Of a stretch of DNA of 64,000 nucleotides, positions 35,517 to 43,346 are shown in pieces. The position numbers and the translations under genes are program-made. Within the stretch, counting starts at the first letter, position 1. Every line of letters starts with the position of its first letter. The DNA is from Rubellimicrobium sp. (GTDB lineage Bacteria > Pseudomonadota > Alphaproteobacteria > Rhodobacterales > Rhodobacteraceae): the NCBI GenBank assembly GCA_019454835.1, contig JACFNP010000002.1:39847-103846 (forward strand). Reading direction: 5' to 3'. Below the pieces are notes generated by a model. That model did not search any database and had not been told where the DNA came from. It saw only the letters and a program-made list of their open reading frames with translations.

Positions 35517-36232
35517 GCGGTTTTGTCAGTTTCACCTCATCGGGGCCGGGCGACCCCGAGCTTCTGACCGTGAAGGCCGCCGACCGGCTGCGGCGCGCCG
35601 ATGTGGTGCTTTATGATGATCTGTCCGCCGGGCCGATCCTTGACCTTGTGCGCACGGATGCCGAGCTGATTTCCGTGGGCAAGCGTGCTGGCCGCGCCGC
35701 GCCGCGCCAGACGCATGTGAGCCGGTTGCTGATCGACCACGCCGCCACCGGGGCGCAGGTCGTGCGGCTGAAATCCGGCGATGCGGGCCTGTTCGGGCGG
35801 CTCGAGGAAGAGGTGACGGCGCTGCGCGAAGCGGGCGTGCCCTTCGAGATCATCCCCGGCGTCACCGCCGCCACCGCCGCCACCGCCGCCGCAGGCATCC
35901 CGCTGACCCGGCGCAAGGCGGCGCGGCGCGTGCAGTTCGTCACCGGCCATGACGTGACCGGCGCCCTGCCCGAGGGGCTGAACTGGACCGCCCTGGCCGA
36001 TCCGGGCGCGGTGACGGCGGTATTCATGGCGCGCGCGACCTTCCCGGCGCTGGCCGCCCGGCTGATCGCGGCGGGGCTGCCCCCCGCGACCCCGGCGCTG
36101 CTGGCGCAGGGCGTGTCGACCCCGGCCGAGGCCCTGCACCGCGACACGGTGGAAGGTCTGGCCGCAAGGCTGGAGGGCGCAGGCCCGGACGCCGCGCCGA
36201 CGCTGATCCTCTACGGCGCGCTGGCGGGGTGA
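35513..36232 (+). CDS. cobA: Uroporphyrinogen-III C-methyltransferase
   Basis: 239 residues. SAM-dependent double methylation of uroporphyrinogen III to precorrin-2. Recognisable: GPGDPELLTVKAADRLRRADVVLYDDL, VGKRAGRAAPRQTHVSRLL, VRLKSGDAGLFGRLEEEV, IPGVTAATAATAAAGIPLTRR and TLILYG. The N-terminus is abnormal: [16 protein letters not shown] replaces the usual '...V-x-L-I/V-G-A-G-P-G-D-P-E'. The +1 frame over 35530-35552 reads FHLIGAG, suggesting two compensating indels. Activity therefore uncertain. Last gene of the plus-strand cob run. Confidence 0.85.
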   Translation: MSGFVSFTSSGPGDPELLTVKAADRLRRADVVLYDDLSAGPILDLVRTDAELISVGKRAGRAAPRQTHVSRLLIDHAATGAQVVRLKSGDAGLFGRLEEEVTALREAGVPFEIIPGVTAATAATAAAGIPLTRRKAARRVQFVTGHDVTGALPEGLNWTALADPGAVTAVFMARATFPALAARLIAAGLPPATPALLAQGVSTPAEALHRDTVEGLAARLEGAGPDAAPTLILYGALAG

Positions 36233-36247
36233 GGGGGCGCGGCACCC

Positions 36248-36332
36248 CGTCATTGCGAGCCGCAGCAGCCGCCGTGGCAATCCACCTGCCCGGCATGGAT
36301 TGCTTCGTCGGCTTCGCCTCCTCGCAATGACG
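36248..36332. repeat. CGTCATTGCGAG palindromic repeat, copy 8 (GCAATCC core)
   Basis: The outer arms are conserved, but the inner hairpin is GGCAATCCACCTGCCCGGCA then TGGATTGC instead of the CAACCCCGA type. Confidence 0.93.
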
Positions 36333-36360
36333 GGTGTTTGTGTGGTGGCTGCACCCTCCT

Positions 36361-36448
36361 CGTCATTGCGAGCCGCAGGCGAAGCAACCTCGACCGCTCA
36401 CGCACAACATCGGGGTTGCTTCGTCGGCTTTGCCTCCTCGCAATGACG
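36361..36448. repeat. CGTCATTGCGAG palindromic repeat, copy 9
   Basis: Forward-spacer CAACCTCGA/TCGGGGTTG core, the middle of three tandem copies between cobA and cobF. Confidence 0.95.
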
Positions 36449-36461
36449 GGGAAAAGGGCCT

Positions 36462-36547
36462 CGTCATTGCGAGGCGGCGCAGCCGCCGTGGCAATCCACC
36501 TGCCCGGCATGGATTGCTTCGTCGCCTGCGGCTCCTCGCAATGACGG
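36462..36547. repeat. CGTCATTGCGAGG palindromic repeat, copy 10 (GCAATCC core)
   Basis: GCAATCC-type core nearly identical to copy 8. It overlaps the 3' end of cobF and supplies its last 28 or so codons and its stop. Confidence 0.95.
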
Positions 36548-37285
36548 GGGGGCCGTGCGGCGCAGCACATAGATATCCATGATCCAGCCATGCGCCGCCC
36601 GCGCCTCGGCCCTGCGCGTGACGATGCGCGGACCCGCCTCGGCCAGGGGGCCGTGGTCGGTGATCTGCTGCTCCATGCCGACATAGGCGCCCCACCAGAT
36701 CGTCACGCCTTCGGGGTCCAGCCCGGTGAACGAACATTCGCCGTCGAGCGTCACCACCAGCGTATCCACGCCGTCCGGCCAGCCGCCGTCGCGCAGCCGC
36801 CTGCCGGTCGTCACCAGAAACGGCGCGGCCAGGTCGTTCAGCGGGATGCCATGCGCCGCCGCCAGTACCTGCGGCGACATCAGGCCGGGGATGACCTCGA
36901 CCGTCGCCCCCACCAGCCGGGCGGCGATGCGCAGGGTGCTGTCGTAGAGCGAGGGGTCGCCCCAGACCAGCAGCGCCACCACCTGCGCGCCGGGATGCGC
37001 GGCGATGGCAGCCTCCCAGCGGGCGGCGATTTCGTCGTGCCAGTCGTTCACCCGCGCCAGATAGGACGGGTTCGCCGGATCGCGCACAGGCATGTCGAAT
37101 TCGACGATCCGGGCGGGATCGTCCAGCACCTCGGCGCAGATCGCCCGGCGCAGACAGGCCAGATCGGCCTTGTCCGGCCCCTTCCTCGGGATCAGCACCA
37201 GATCGGCGCGGTTGAGCGCGCGGATCGCCTGCAAGGTCAGATGCTCGGGGTTGCCGGTGCCGATGCCGACAAGAAGGATGTGCAT
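36464..37285 (-). CDS. cobF: Precorrin-6A synthase (deacetylating), with repeat-encoded C-terminus
   Basis: 273 residues. SAM-dependent C-1 methylation with loss of the C-2-derived acetyl, specific to the aerobic pathway. MHILLVGIGTGNPEHLTLQAIRALNRAD, RIVEFDMPVRDP, LLVWGDPSLYDSTLRIA, VIPGLMSPQVLAAAHGIPLND and TIWWGAYVGMEQQITDHG are diagnostic. The normal family end lies near MDIYVLRRTAPP; the remaining residues (SLRGAAGDEAIHAGQVD...) are the translation of palindromic copy 10. Likely tolerated because the catalytic fold is complete. Convergent with cobA across three repeats. Confidence 0.9.
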   Translation of the reverse strand: MHILLVGIGTGNPEHLTLQAIRALNRADLVLIPRKGPDKADLACLRRAICAEVLDDPARIVEFDMPVRDPANPSYLARVNDWHDEIAARWEAAIAAHPGAQVVALLVWGDPSLYDSTLRIAARLVGATVEVIPGLMSPQVLAAAHGIPLNDLAAPFLVTTGRRLRDGGWPDGVDTLVVTLDGECSFTGLDPEGVTIWWGAYVGMEQQITDHGPLAEAGPRIVTRRAEARAAHGWIMDIYVLRRTAPPSLRGAAGDEAIHAGQVDCHGGCAASQ

Positions 37286-37337
37286 GGCTGCTCCCGCTGA
37301 TTGCCCTGACGGGGCGCGGGAAGCCGCCGCAAGGCCC

Positions 37338-37421
37338 TGGTGGGCGACCCTGGAATCGAACCAGGCATGGGTCTCCCCGGCGGAGTTACAGTCCGCTGCC
37401 GCACCTTGCAGCTCGTCGCCC
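37338..37421 (-). tRNA. tRNA-Tyr (anticodon GTA)
   Basis: The minus strand folds as a class II tRNA. Acceptor GGGCGAC pairs with GTCGCCC, anticodon stem GCGGA/TCCGC closes loop CTGTAAC with GTA, a long variable arm (CGGGGAGACCCAT) follows, and T-arm CCTGG-TTCGATT-CCAGG. The 3' CCA is genomically encoded (37338-37340). Position 8 reads G rather than the usual T, a small oddity. Confidence 0.85.
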
Positions 37422-37510
37422 TCTGGCGGCGGGGGATAGCGGGGGGGTCACAGGGCGTCAAGAGGGTGTTGCGGGGGTGGCAGGGCTTGCGCATTTGCCC
37501 GGCGCGGCAG

Positions 37511-37660
37511 GCGGCCCGCAGATTTCCCCCTTCGGGCGTGCGCAGCACGACCGGCGCCCGCCCCGCCCCCCCAAGGGCGTTTCTGTGGCGGGCGCATCCG
37601 CGCCCCCCCTCGGTGCGGGCGCCGGTCATGCTGCCCCAACGTTGCAACACGCGGCCTGCG
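37511..37660 (+). repeat. 150-base hairpin repeat, copy A
   Basis: Contains arms GCAGCACGACCGGCGCCCGC (37542-37561) and GCGGGCGCCGGTCATGCTGC (37615-37634), which pair with one mismatch, plus flanks TTTCCCCCTTCGGGC and CAACGTTGCAACACG. An inverted copy lies at 41681-41822. Between tRNA-Tyr and rlmB. Confidence 0.85.
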
Positions 37661-37698
37661 GCTGCGCAGGTCCGCACGGCGGCCGCTCCCGCGAACTC

Positions 37699-37788
37699 CG
37701 TCATTGCGAGGCGCAAGCCGAAGCAACCCCGACCGCTCACTCACAACATCGGGGTTGCCACGTCGGCTGCGCCTCCTCGCAATGACGG
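37699..37788. repeat. CGTCATTGCGAGG palindromic repeat, copy 11
   Basis: Forward-spacer CAACCCCGA core; first of three tandem copies before rlmB. Confidence 0.95.
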
Positions 37789-37796
37789 GGTGTTCT

Positions 37797-37887
37797 CGTC
37801 ATTGCGAACGAAGTGAAGCAATCCATGCCGGGTGCGGCACCCGGTCCCGTGGATTGCCACGTCGGCTTCGCCTCCTCGCAATGACGA
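37797..37887. repeat. CGTCATTGCGAA palindromic repeat, copy 12 (GCAATCC core)
   Basis: Left arm CGTCATTGCGAACGAAGTGAAG differs from its neighbours. Core GCAATCCATG...GTGGATTGC with an extra internal GGGTGCGGCACCC hairpin. Confidence 0.93.
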
Positions 37888-37898
37888 CATCTCCCCAC

Positions 37899-37986
37899 CG
37901 TCATTGCGAGGCGAAGCCGAAGCAACCCCGACTGCTCACTCACAACATCGGGGTTGCCTCGTCGCCTTCGGCTCCTCGCAATGACG
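37899..37986. repeat. CGTCATTGCGAGG palindromic repeat, copy 13
   Basis: Forward-spacer CAACCCCGA core; last of the tandem trio, about 85 bases before the rlmB start. Confidence 0.95.
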
Positions 37987-38070
37987 AAAACATGCCCACC
38001 GCACCCCGGCGCATACCGGGCCTTGCATGACCCCGCGCTCCGGCGCATCTGGCGCAGAGGAGGCGCCCGC

Positions 38071-38841
38071 ATGAAAAAGCCGCACTGGGTCATCGAGAAG
38101 GAACAGGCGCGCCGGGCCTCGGCGGCGGAAACGCTGTGGCTGTTCGGGCTGCATGCGGTGCGCGATGCGCTGGCGAACCCGCGCCGCGACAGGGTGCGGC
38201 TGATCCTCACGCCGAACGCGCGCGACAAGCTGGCCGATGCGGTCGCGGCCTCGGGGATGGAACCCGAGATCGCCGATCCGCGCCGCTTTCCGGCGGTGCT
38301 CGATCCCGGCTCGGTGCATCAGGGCGCCGCGCTCGAGGCGCGGCCGCTGTCATGGGGGACACTGGCCGACCACGCGACGGGCGGGGATGCGCGCCTCGTG
38401 CTGCTCGACCGGGTCAGCGATCCGCATAATGTCGGCGCGATCCTGCGCTCGGCCGAGGTCTTCGGCGCCCGCGCCGTCGTCGGCGTCGAGCGCCATGCCG
38501 CGCCGGAAACCGGGGCGCTGGCCAAGGCCGCCTCGGGGGCGCTGGAGCGCCAGCCCTATCTGCGGGTGAAGAACCTTGCCCGCGCCATCGCCGAATTGCA
38601 GGCGGCGGGCTTCACGGTGCTGGGTCTCGACGGCGATGCCGAAGCGACGGTGGGCGAGGCGGCGGGCGCGTTGCGCGGGCGGCCGGTGGCGCTGGTCATG
38701 GGCGCCGAGGGGCCGGGCCTGCGCGAGGGCACCCGCGCCGCCTGCGACAGGCTGGTGCGGATTCCGGCGGCGGGCGCATTCGGCTCGCTGAACGTCTCGA
38801 ACGCGGCGGCGGTGGCGCTCTATGCGCTGCAAAATGGCTGA
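38071..38841 (+). CDS. rlmB: 23S rRNA (guanosine-2251-2'-O)-methyltransferase (TrmH/SpoU family)
   Basis: 256 residues. SAM-dependent 2'-O-methylation of G2251 in the ribosomal P loop. N-terminal substrate domain includes LWLFGLHAVRDALANPRRDRVRLIL near 20-45. The SPOUT knot has motif 1 LLDRVSDPHNVGAILRSAEVFGA near 112, motif 2 LVMGAEGPGLREGTRAACD near 208 and motif 3 IPAAGAFGSLNVSNAAAVALYAL near 230. GAGGAGG is 8 bases before the ATG. It is adjacent to tRNA-Tyr, a pairing I recall in relatives. Confidence 0.92.
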   Translation: MKKPHWVIEKEQARRASAAETLWLFGLHAVRDALANPRRDRVRLILTPNARDKLADAVAASGMEPEIADPRRFPAVLDPGSVHQGAALEARPLSWGTLADHATGGDARLVLLDRVSDPHNVGAILRSAEVFGARAVVGVERHAAPETGALAKAASGALERQPYLRVKNLARAIAELQAAGFTVLGLDGDAEATVGEAAGALRGRPVALVMGAEGPGLREGTRAACDRLVRIPAAGAFGSLNVSNAAAVALYALQNG

Positions 38842-38961
38842 GAGCGCCGCCCGCGCACAGGATTTGCGCGCGCGGGCAGTGGCGCCGGGTGCGGCGGCGC
38901 CATAAATTGCCCCTGTCATTCAAGTTAAGGGCGCCTCCCCGGCGCCCGAAAGGAGCATCCG

Positions 38962-39573
38962 ATGAAACTCTACTACATGCCCGGCGCCTGCCCGCTGGCG
39001 GCGCATATCGTGCTGGAATGGACCGGCGCCCCGCACGAGGCGGTGCAGGTCGCCCGTGACGACCTGAAGAAGCCCGATTATCTGGCGATCAACCCGCTGG
39101 GCGTTGTGCCCTCGCTCGAGGCCGATGGCGAGGTCATCACCGAAAACTCGGGCATCCTCACCTATCTGGCCGAACTGCACCCCGAGGCCGGGCTGGAAGG
39201 CGACGGCAGCGCCATGAGCAAGGCGCATGTCTATAGCTGGCTCGGCTTCGTCAACTCGGACATGCACCCGGCGTTCAAGCCGATCTTCGGCGCGACCCGC
39301 TATCTCGACGACGACGCGATGATCGAGAAGAGCCACGCCGACGCCCGCTCCCGGCTGCGCGGCATGTTCGAGATCGTGGACCGGCAGTTGAAGGGCCGCG
39401 ACTGGATCGCCGGAACCCGCTCGCTGGCCGACCCCTATCTCTTCGTGATGATCCGCTGGGCGAAGGGCACCGCCGTCGATCTGTCCGGCCTTGACGAGGT
39501 GGCACGTTTTTACGCGCACATGCTGGCCGATGCGGGCGTGCAGCGCGCGCTCAAGGCCGAAGGACTGGCCTGA
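38962..39573 (+). CDS. Glutathione S-transferase, beta-class-like
   Basis: 203 residues. Thioredoxin-like N-terminal domain MKLYYMPGACPLAAHIVLEWTGAP (the Cys in PGAC is the beta-class catalytic position), NPLGVVPSLEADGEVITENSGILTYLAEL (cis-Pro and the E-x-x-x-I-x-x-Y-L glutathione-binding stretch), then an all-alpha domain with RDWIAGTRSLADPYLFVMIRWA. Conjugates glutathione to electrophiles in the cytoplasm. AAAGGAG is 7 bases upstream. Stands alone between rlmB and sulP. Confidence 0.92.
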   Translation: MKLYYMPGACPLAAHIVLEWTGAPHEAVQVARDDLKKPDYLAINPLGVVPSLEADGEVITENSGILTYLAELHPEAGLEGDGSAMSKAHVYSWLGFVNSDMHPAFKPIFGATRYLDDDAMIEKSHADARSRLRGMFEIVDRQLKGRDWIAGTRSLADPYLFVMIRWAKGTAVDLSGLDEVARFYAHMLADAGVQRALKAEGLA

Positions 39574-39582
39574 GGCATCGCG

Positions 39583-39606
39583 GCGGGGGGCCTGCCCCCC
39601 GCCGTG
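39583..39606 (+). terminator. GC-rich hairpin after the glutathione transferase gene
   Basis: CGGCGGGGGGC and GCCCCCCGCCG form a near-perfect 11-bp stem with a two-base loop. No U-tract, so termination strength is uncertain. Confidence 0.45.
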
Positions 39607-39669
39607 CTCCAGGGCAACCGGGCGAATTGCGGCGGCGCGGGCTGGCGCGACACCGCCGCCCGCAAATCC

Positions 39670-39758
39670 CGTCATTGCGAGGAGGCGAAGCCGACGAAGC
39701 AACCCCGATGTTGTGTGTGAGCGGTCGAGGTTGCTTCGGCTGCGCCTCGCAATGACGG
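39670..39758. repeat. CGTCATTGCGAGG palindromic repeat, copy 14 (composite)
   Basis: Reverse-spacer core with outer arms AGGGCAACCGGGCGAA (39611) and TCGCCCGATTACCC (ending 39781), and the same 38-base left insert seen in copies 4 and 18. Confidence 0.95.
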
Positions 39759-39839
39759 AAGATGCGGATCGCCCGATTACCCGGCCCGCTCTCTTGACTT
39801 GGCGGGGGCGGCGGATCACCAAGCGGGCCATCCTTCCTG

Positions 39840-41540
39840 ATGACTGGCTGGCCCATGCGCGCGACCTCTGCCCCGGCAGCGACGTTTGCCGAACTCTACA
39901 CGCCGAAGATCGTCACCGTGCTGCGCGAGGGCTACGGCCTTGCCCAGTTGCGCGCCGATGCGGTGGCCGGGCTGACCGTCGCCATCGTGGCGCTGCCGCT
40001 GTCGATGGCCATTGCCATCGCCTCGGGCGCCACGCCCGCGCAGGGGCTGCATACCGCCATCGTCGGCGGGTTTCTCGTCTCGCTGCTGTCGGGGTCGCGC
40101 TTCCAGATCGGCGGGCCTGCGGGGGCCTTCATCGTGCTGGTCGCCGCGACCGTCGCGCAGCACGGGATGAGCGGGCTGATCCTTGCCACCTTCCTCTCGG
40201 GGCTGATGCTGGCGGCGGCGGGATTCCTGCGGCTGGGCAGCTTCGTGCGCTTCATCCCCTATCCGGTGACGGTCGGCTTCACCGCCGGGATCGCCACGGT
40301 CATCTTCGCCTCGCAGATTTCCGAACTGTTCGGCCTGACCCTGGCGGACGAGCCGGGCGACCTGCTGCCGAAGCTGGCCGCGCTGTGGGAGGCGCGGGCG
40401 ACGGTGACGCCTGCGGCCTTTTTGCTGGCGCTGGGCACGATCGCGGTGATCCTCGGGCTGAAGCGGTTCGCGCCGCGCGCGCCGGGGATGCTGATTGCCG
40501 TGGCGCTGGCGGCGGGGGCGGTTGCGGCCTTCGGCCTGCCGGTGGCCACCATCGGCACGCGCTACGGCGGCATCCCCGCGCTGCTGCCCGCGCCGCATCT
40601 GCCCGACCTGTCGCCTGCGCGCATCGTCGCGGTGCTGCCCGCCGCGCTGTCCTTCACCATGCTCGGCGCCATCGAGTCGCTGCTCTCGGCGGTGGTCGCC
40701 GACGGGATGACCGGGCGGCGGCATCGCTCCAACTGCGAACTGGTCGGGCAGGGGGTGGCGAACATGGGCGCGGCGCTGTTCGGCGGCTTCTGCGTCACCG
40801 GCACCATCGCGCGCACCGCGACCAACGTGCGCTCGGGCGGGCACAGCCCGATCTCGGGGATGCTGCACGCGCTGTTCCTGCTGCTGTTCATGCTGGTCGC
40901 GGCGCCGCTCGCGGCCTGGATTCCGCTGGCGGCGCTGGCGGCGGTGCTGGCGGTCGTCGCCTGGAACATGGTCGAGAAGCAGGCCGTCGCGGTGCTGCTG
41001 CGCGCCGGCGTGGGCGAGGCGGTGGTGCTGTCGGCCACCTTCCTGCTGACGATCTTCCGCAGCCTCACCGAGGGCATCGTCACCGGCGTGGCGCTGGGGG
41101 CGCTGCTGTTCATCAACCGCATGGCGCAGGCGACGGCGGTGCGCGAGGACCGGGTGCCGCTGGGCCGCGACCTGCCCGACACCGTCGATCCGCGCCCGCC
41201 CTACGAAGAGGGCGCCGCCGACCCGCAGGTCGTCGTCTACCGGGTCTCGGGGGCGCTGTTCTTCGGGGCCTCGGCCACCATCGGCTCGGTGCTCGACCGG
41301 ATCGCCGACACGCACCGGGCGCTGGTCGTCGACCTTTCGGCGGTGCCGTTTCTCGATGCGACGGGCGCCAACATGATCGAGGGGCTTCTGCGCAAGGCCG
41401 AACGGCGCGGCGTGGCGCTGTGGCTGACCGGCGCCAGCCAGCCGGTCCTGCGGGTGCTGATCGCCCACGGCCTGAAACGCCCGCGCATCCATTACGCCGC
41501 GACCATCGACGCGGCGCTTGAGCGAATCCGGCGGGCGTGA
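39840..41540 (+). CDS. SulP-family anion transporter with STAS domain
   Basis: 566 residues. About twelve membrane spans, starting with the SulP motif LRADAVAGLTVAIVALPLSMAIAIASGATPAQGLHTAIVGGFLVSLLSGSRFQIGGPAGAF. A C-terminal STAS domain (about 450-560) contains VSGALFFGASATIGSVLDRI and VVDLSAVPFLDATGANMIEGL. Family members carry sulfate, bicarbonate or other anions by proton or sodium coupling; the anion cannot be told from sequence. An alternative ATG at 39855 is equally plausible. Monocistronic. Confidence 0.88.
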   Translation: MTGWPMRATSAPAATFAELYTPKIVTVLREGYGLAQLRADAVAGLTVAIVALPLSMAIAIASGATPAQGLHTAIVGGFLVSLLSGSRFQIGGPAGAFIVLVAATVAQHGMSGLILATFLSGLMLAAAGFLRLGSFVRFIPYPVTVGFTAGIATVIFASQISELFGLTLADEPGDLLPKLAALWEARATVTPAAFLLALGTIAVILGLKRFAPRAPGMLIAVALAAGAVAAFGLPVATIGTRYGGIPALLPAPHLPDLSPARIVAVLPAALSFTMLGAIESLLSAVVADGMTGRRHRSNCELVGQGVANMGAALFGGFCVTGTIARTATNVRSGGHSPISGMLHALFLLLFMLVAAPLAAWIPLAALAAVLAVVAWNMVEKQAVAVLLRAGVGEAVVLSATFLLTIFRSLTEGIVTGVALGALLFINRMAQATAVREDRVPLGRDLPDTVDPRPPYEEGAADPQVVVYRVSGALFFGASATIGSVLDRIADTHRALVVDLSAVPFLDATGANMIEGLLRKAERRGVALWLTGASQPVLRVLIAHGLKRPRIHYAATIDAALERIRRA

Positions 41541-41572
41541 CGGGCCGGGGTGATCGGGTGAACCGCCTGTTC

Positions 41573-41652
41573 CGTCATTGCGAGGCGAAGCCGAAGCAAC
41601 CCCGACCGCTCGCACACGACATCGGGGTTGCTTCGCTGCGCTCGCAATGACG
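41573..41652. repeat. CGTCATTGCGAGG palindromic repeat, copy 15
   Basis: Forward-spacer core with a shortened right arm (CGCTGCGCTCGCAATGACG). Confidence 0.94.
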
Positions 41653-41680
41653 ATCGCCACGGGGCAATCGTACACGTCCT

Positions 41681-41822
41681 ACGCCGCAGGGTACGTGTTG
41701 CAACGGTGGGGCAGCATGACCGGCGCCCGCACCGAGGGGGGCGCGGATGCGCCCGCCCTGGGGGGCGGGGCGGGCGCCGGTCGTGCTGCGCATGCCCGAA
41801 GGGGGAAACCTGCGGGCCGCTT
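41681..41822 (-). repeat. 150-base hairpin repeat, copy B (inverted)
   Basis: Reverse complement of 37511-37660 with small indels. Arms GCAGCATGACCGGCGCCCGC (41711-41730) and GCGGGCGCCGGTCGTGCTGC (41770-41789) pair. Lies between sulP and gnd. The remaining bases to 41945 hold no gene I recognise. Confidence 0.85.
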
Positions 41823-41945
41823 GCTGAATGCCCGGCAAATGCGATCCGCCCCCGTGACGGCCCGGCGCTTCTCGACATCGGTTCGGGCGCGGGTCTAGAA
41901 ACGGGGCACCGCCCGGCGCCGGACGGGGACGAGTCGGGGGTAAAG

Positions 41946-43346
41946 ATGGAAAAGGCACGGATCGGGCTTGTCGGCCTGGGCACGATGGGGGCGGCGCTGG
42001 CCGCGAACATCGCCGAGAAGGGGTTCACCGTCGCCGTCTGGAACCGCCGCCCCGAGGTGACGCGCGACTTCAAGGCGAATGCGGGCGCGCTGGCCGCGAA
42101 CATCATCGCCTGCGAGACATTGCCCGATCTGGTCGAAGCCATCCGCCCGCCGCGCCCGATCATCCTGATGATCCCGGCGGGCGATCCGGTCGATGAACAG
42201 AGCGCCGCGCTGCGCCCGTTGCTGGATGCGGGCGACATCATCATCGACGCGGGCAACGCCAATTTCCACGACACCAACCGCCGCATGGCCGAGGACCACG
42301 GCGGGGTGCGCTTTCTGGGCATGGGCGTCTCGGGCGGCGAGGAAGGGGCGCGGCACGGGCCGTCGATCATGGGTGGCGGTGCGCGCGCGGACTGGGATTC
42401 GGTCGCCGATGTCATGCAGGCCATCGCCGCAAAGGCCGAGGACGGCACCCCCTGTGCCGCCTGGATGGGCGAGGGTGGCGCCGGGCATTTCGTGAAGTCG
42501 GTCCATAACGGCATCGAATATGCCGACATGCAGATGATCGCCGAGGTCTACGGGATCATGCGCGACGGCATGGGCTGGGATGCGGGCCGGGTGGGGGACA
42601 CGTTCACCGCGTGGAACGGCGGCGTGCTGCGCAGCTTCCTGATCGAGATCGCGGGCACGGTCGCCCATACCGCCGACCCGGAAACCGGCCAGCCGATCCT
42701 CGATGTCATCACCGATGCGGCGGGCCAGAAGGGCACGGGGCGCTGGACCGCCATCGAGGCGCAGCATCTGGCCGCGCCGATCCCGGTGATCGAGGCGGCG
42801 GTGATGGCAAGGAACGTCTCGGCCCGGCGCGCGGAACGCGCTTCGGGCGAGGCGCGCTTCGGCCGGGCGCCGCAACCCGTGCAGATGCCGCCGGATGATC
42901 TGGAACAGGCGCTGATCGCGGGCAAGATCCTCTGCTATGCGCAGGGCTTCGCCATGATCCGCGCGGCGGGTGACGCCTTCGGCTGGACGCTCGACCTGCC
43001 GGAAATCGCCCGCGTCTGGCGCGCGGGCTGCATCATCCGCTCGGACATGCTGGGCGACATGGCGGCGGCGCTTGAGCAGGACGGCACCCGCAACCTGATC
43101 TTCGCGCCGTTCTTCGCCGGGCATCTGGAAACCGCGCTGCCCGCGCTGCGCCGCGTGGTGACGGGCGGCATCGCGGCGGGCCATGCCTTGCCCGCGCTGT
43201 CATCGGGGCTGGCGTGGTTCGACCTGATGCGCACCGCGCGCGGGACCGCGAACATGATCCAGGGGTTGCGCGATTTCTTCGGCTGGCACGGGTTCGACCG
43301 GCTGGATGGCCGCGATAGTCACCACGGCCCCTGGGCGGTGCGGTAA
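41946..43346 (+). CDS. gnd: 6-phosphogluconate dehydrogenase (decarboxylating, long NADP-dependent type)
   Basis: 466 residues, the length of the classical homodimeric enzyme. NADP-binding IGLVGLGTMGAALAANIAEKGFTVAVWNR (5-33), LMIPAGDPVDEQ, IIDAGNANFHDTNRR, family signature FLGMGVSGGEEGARHGPSIMGGG near 120-142, catalytic Lys/Asn in HFVKSVHNGIEYADMQMIAE near 180-200, and DAAGQKGTGRWT near 255. Oxidises 6-phosphogluconate to ribulose 5-phosphate. Its TAA directly abuts the stop of the convergent transglycosylase gene. Confidence 0.95.
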   Translation: MEKARIGLVGLGTMGAALAANIAEKGFTVAVWNRRPEVTRDFKANAGALAANIIACETLPDLVEAIRPPRPIILMIPAGDPVDEQSAALRPLLDAGDIIIDAGNANFHDTNRRMAEDHGGVRFLGMGVSGGEEGARHGPSIMGGGARADWDSVADVMQAIAAKAEDGTPCAAWMGEGGAGHFVKSVHNGIEYADMQMIAEVYGIMRDGMGWDAGRVGDTFTAWNGGVLRSFLIEIAGTVAHTADPETGQPILDVITDAAGQKGTGRWTAIEAQHLAAPIPVIEAAVMARNVSARRAERASGEARFGRAPQPVQMPPDDLEQALIAGKILCYAQGFAMIRAAGDAFGWTLDLPEIARVWRAGCIIRSDMLGDMAAALEQDGTRNLIFAPFFAGHLETALPALRRVVTGGIAAGHALPALSSGLAWFDLMRTARGTANMIQGLRDFFGWHGFDRLDGRDSHHGPWAVR

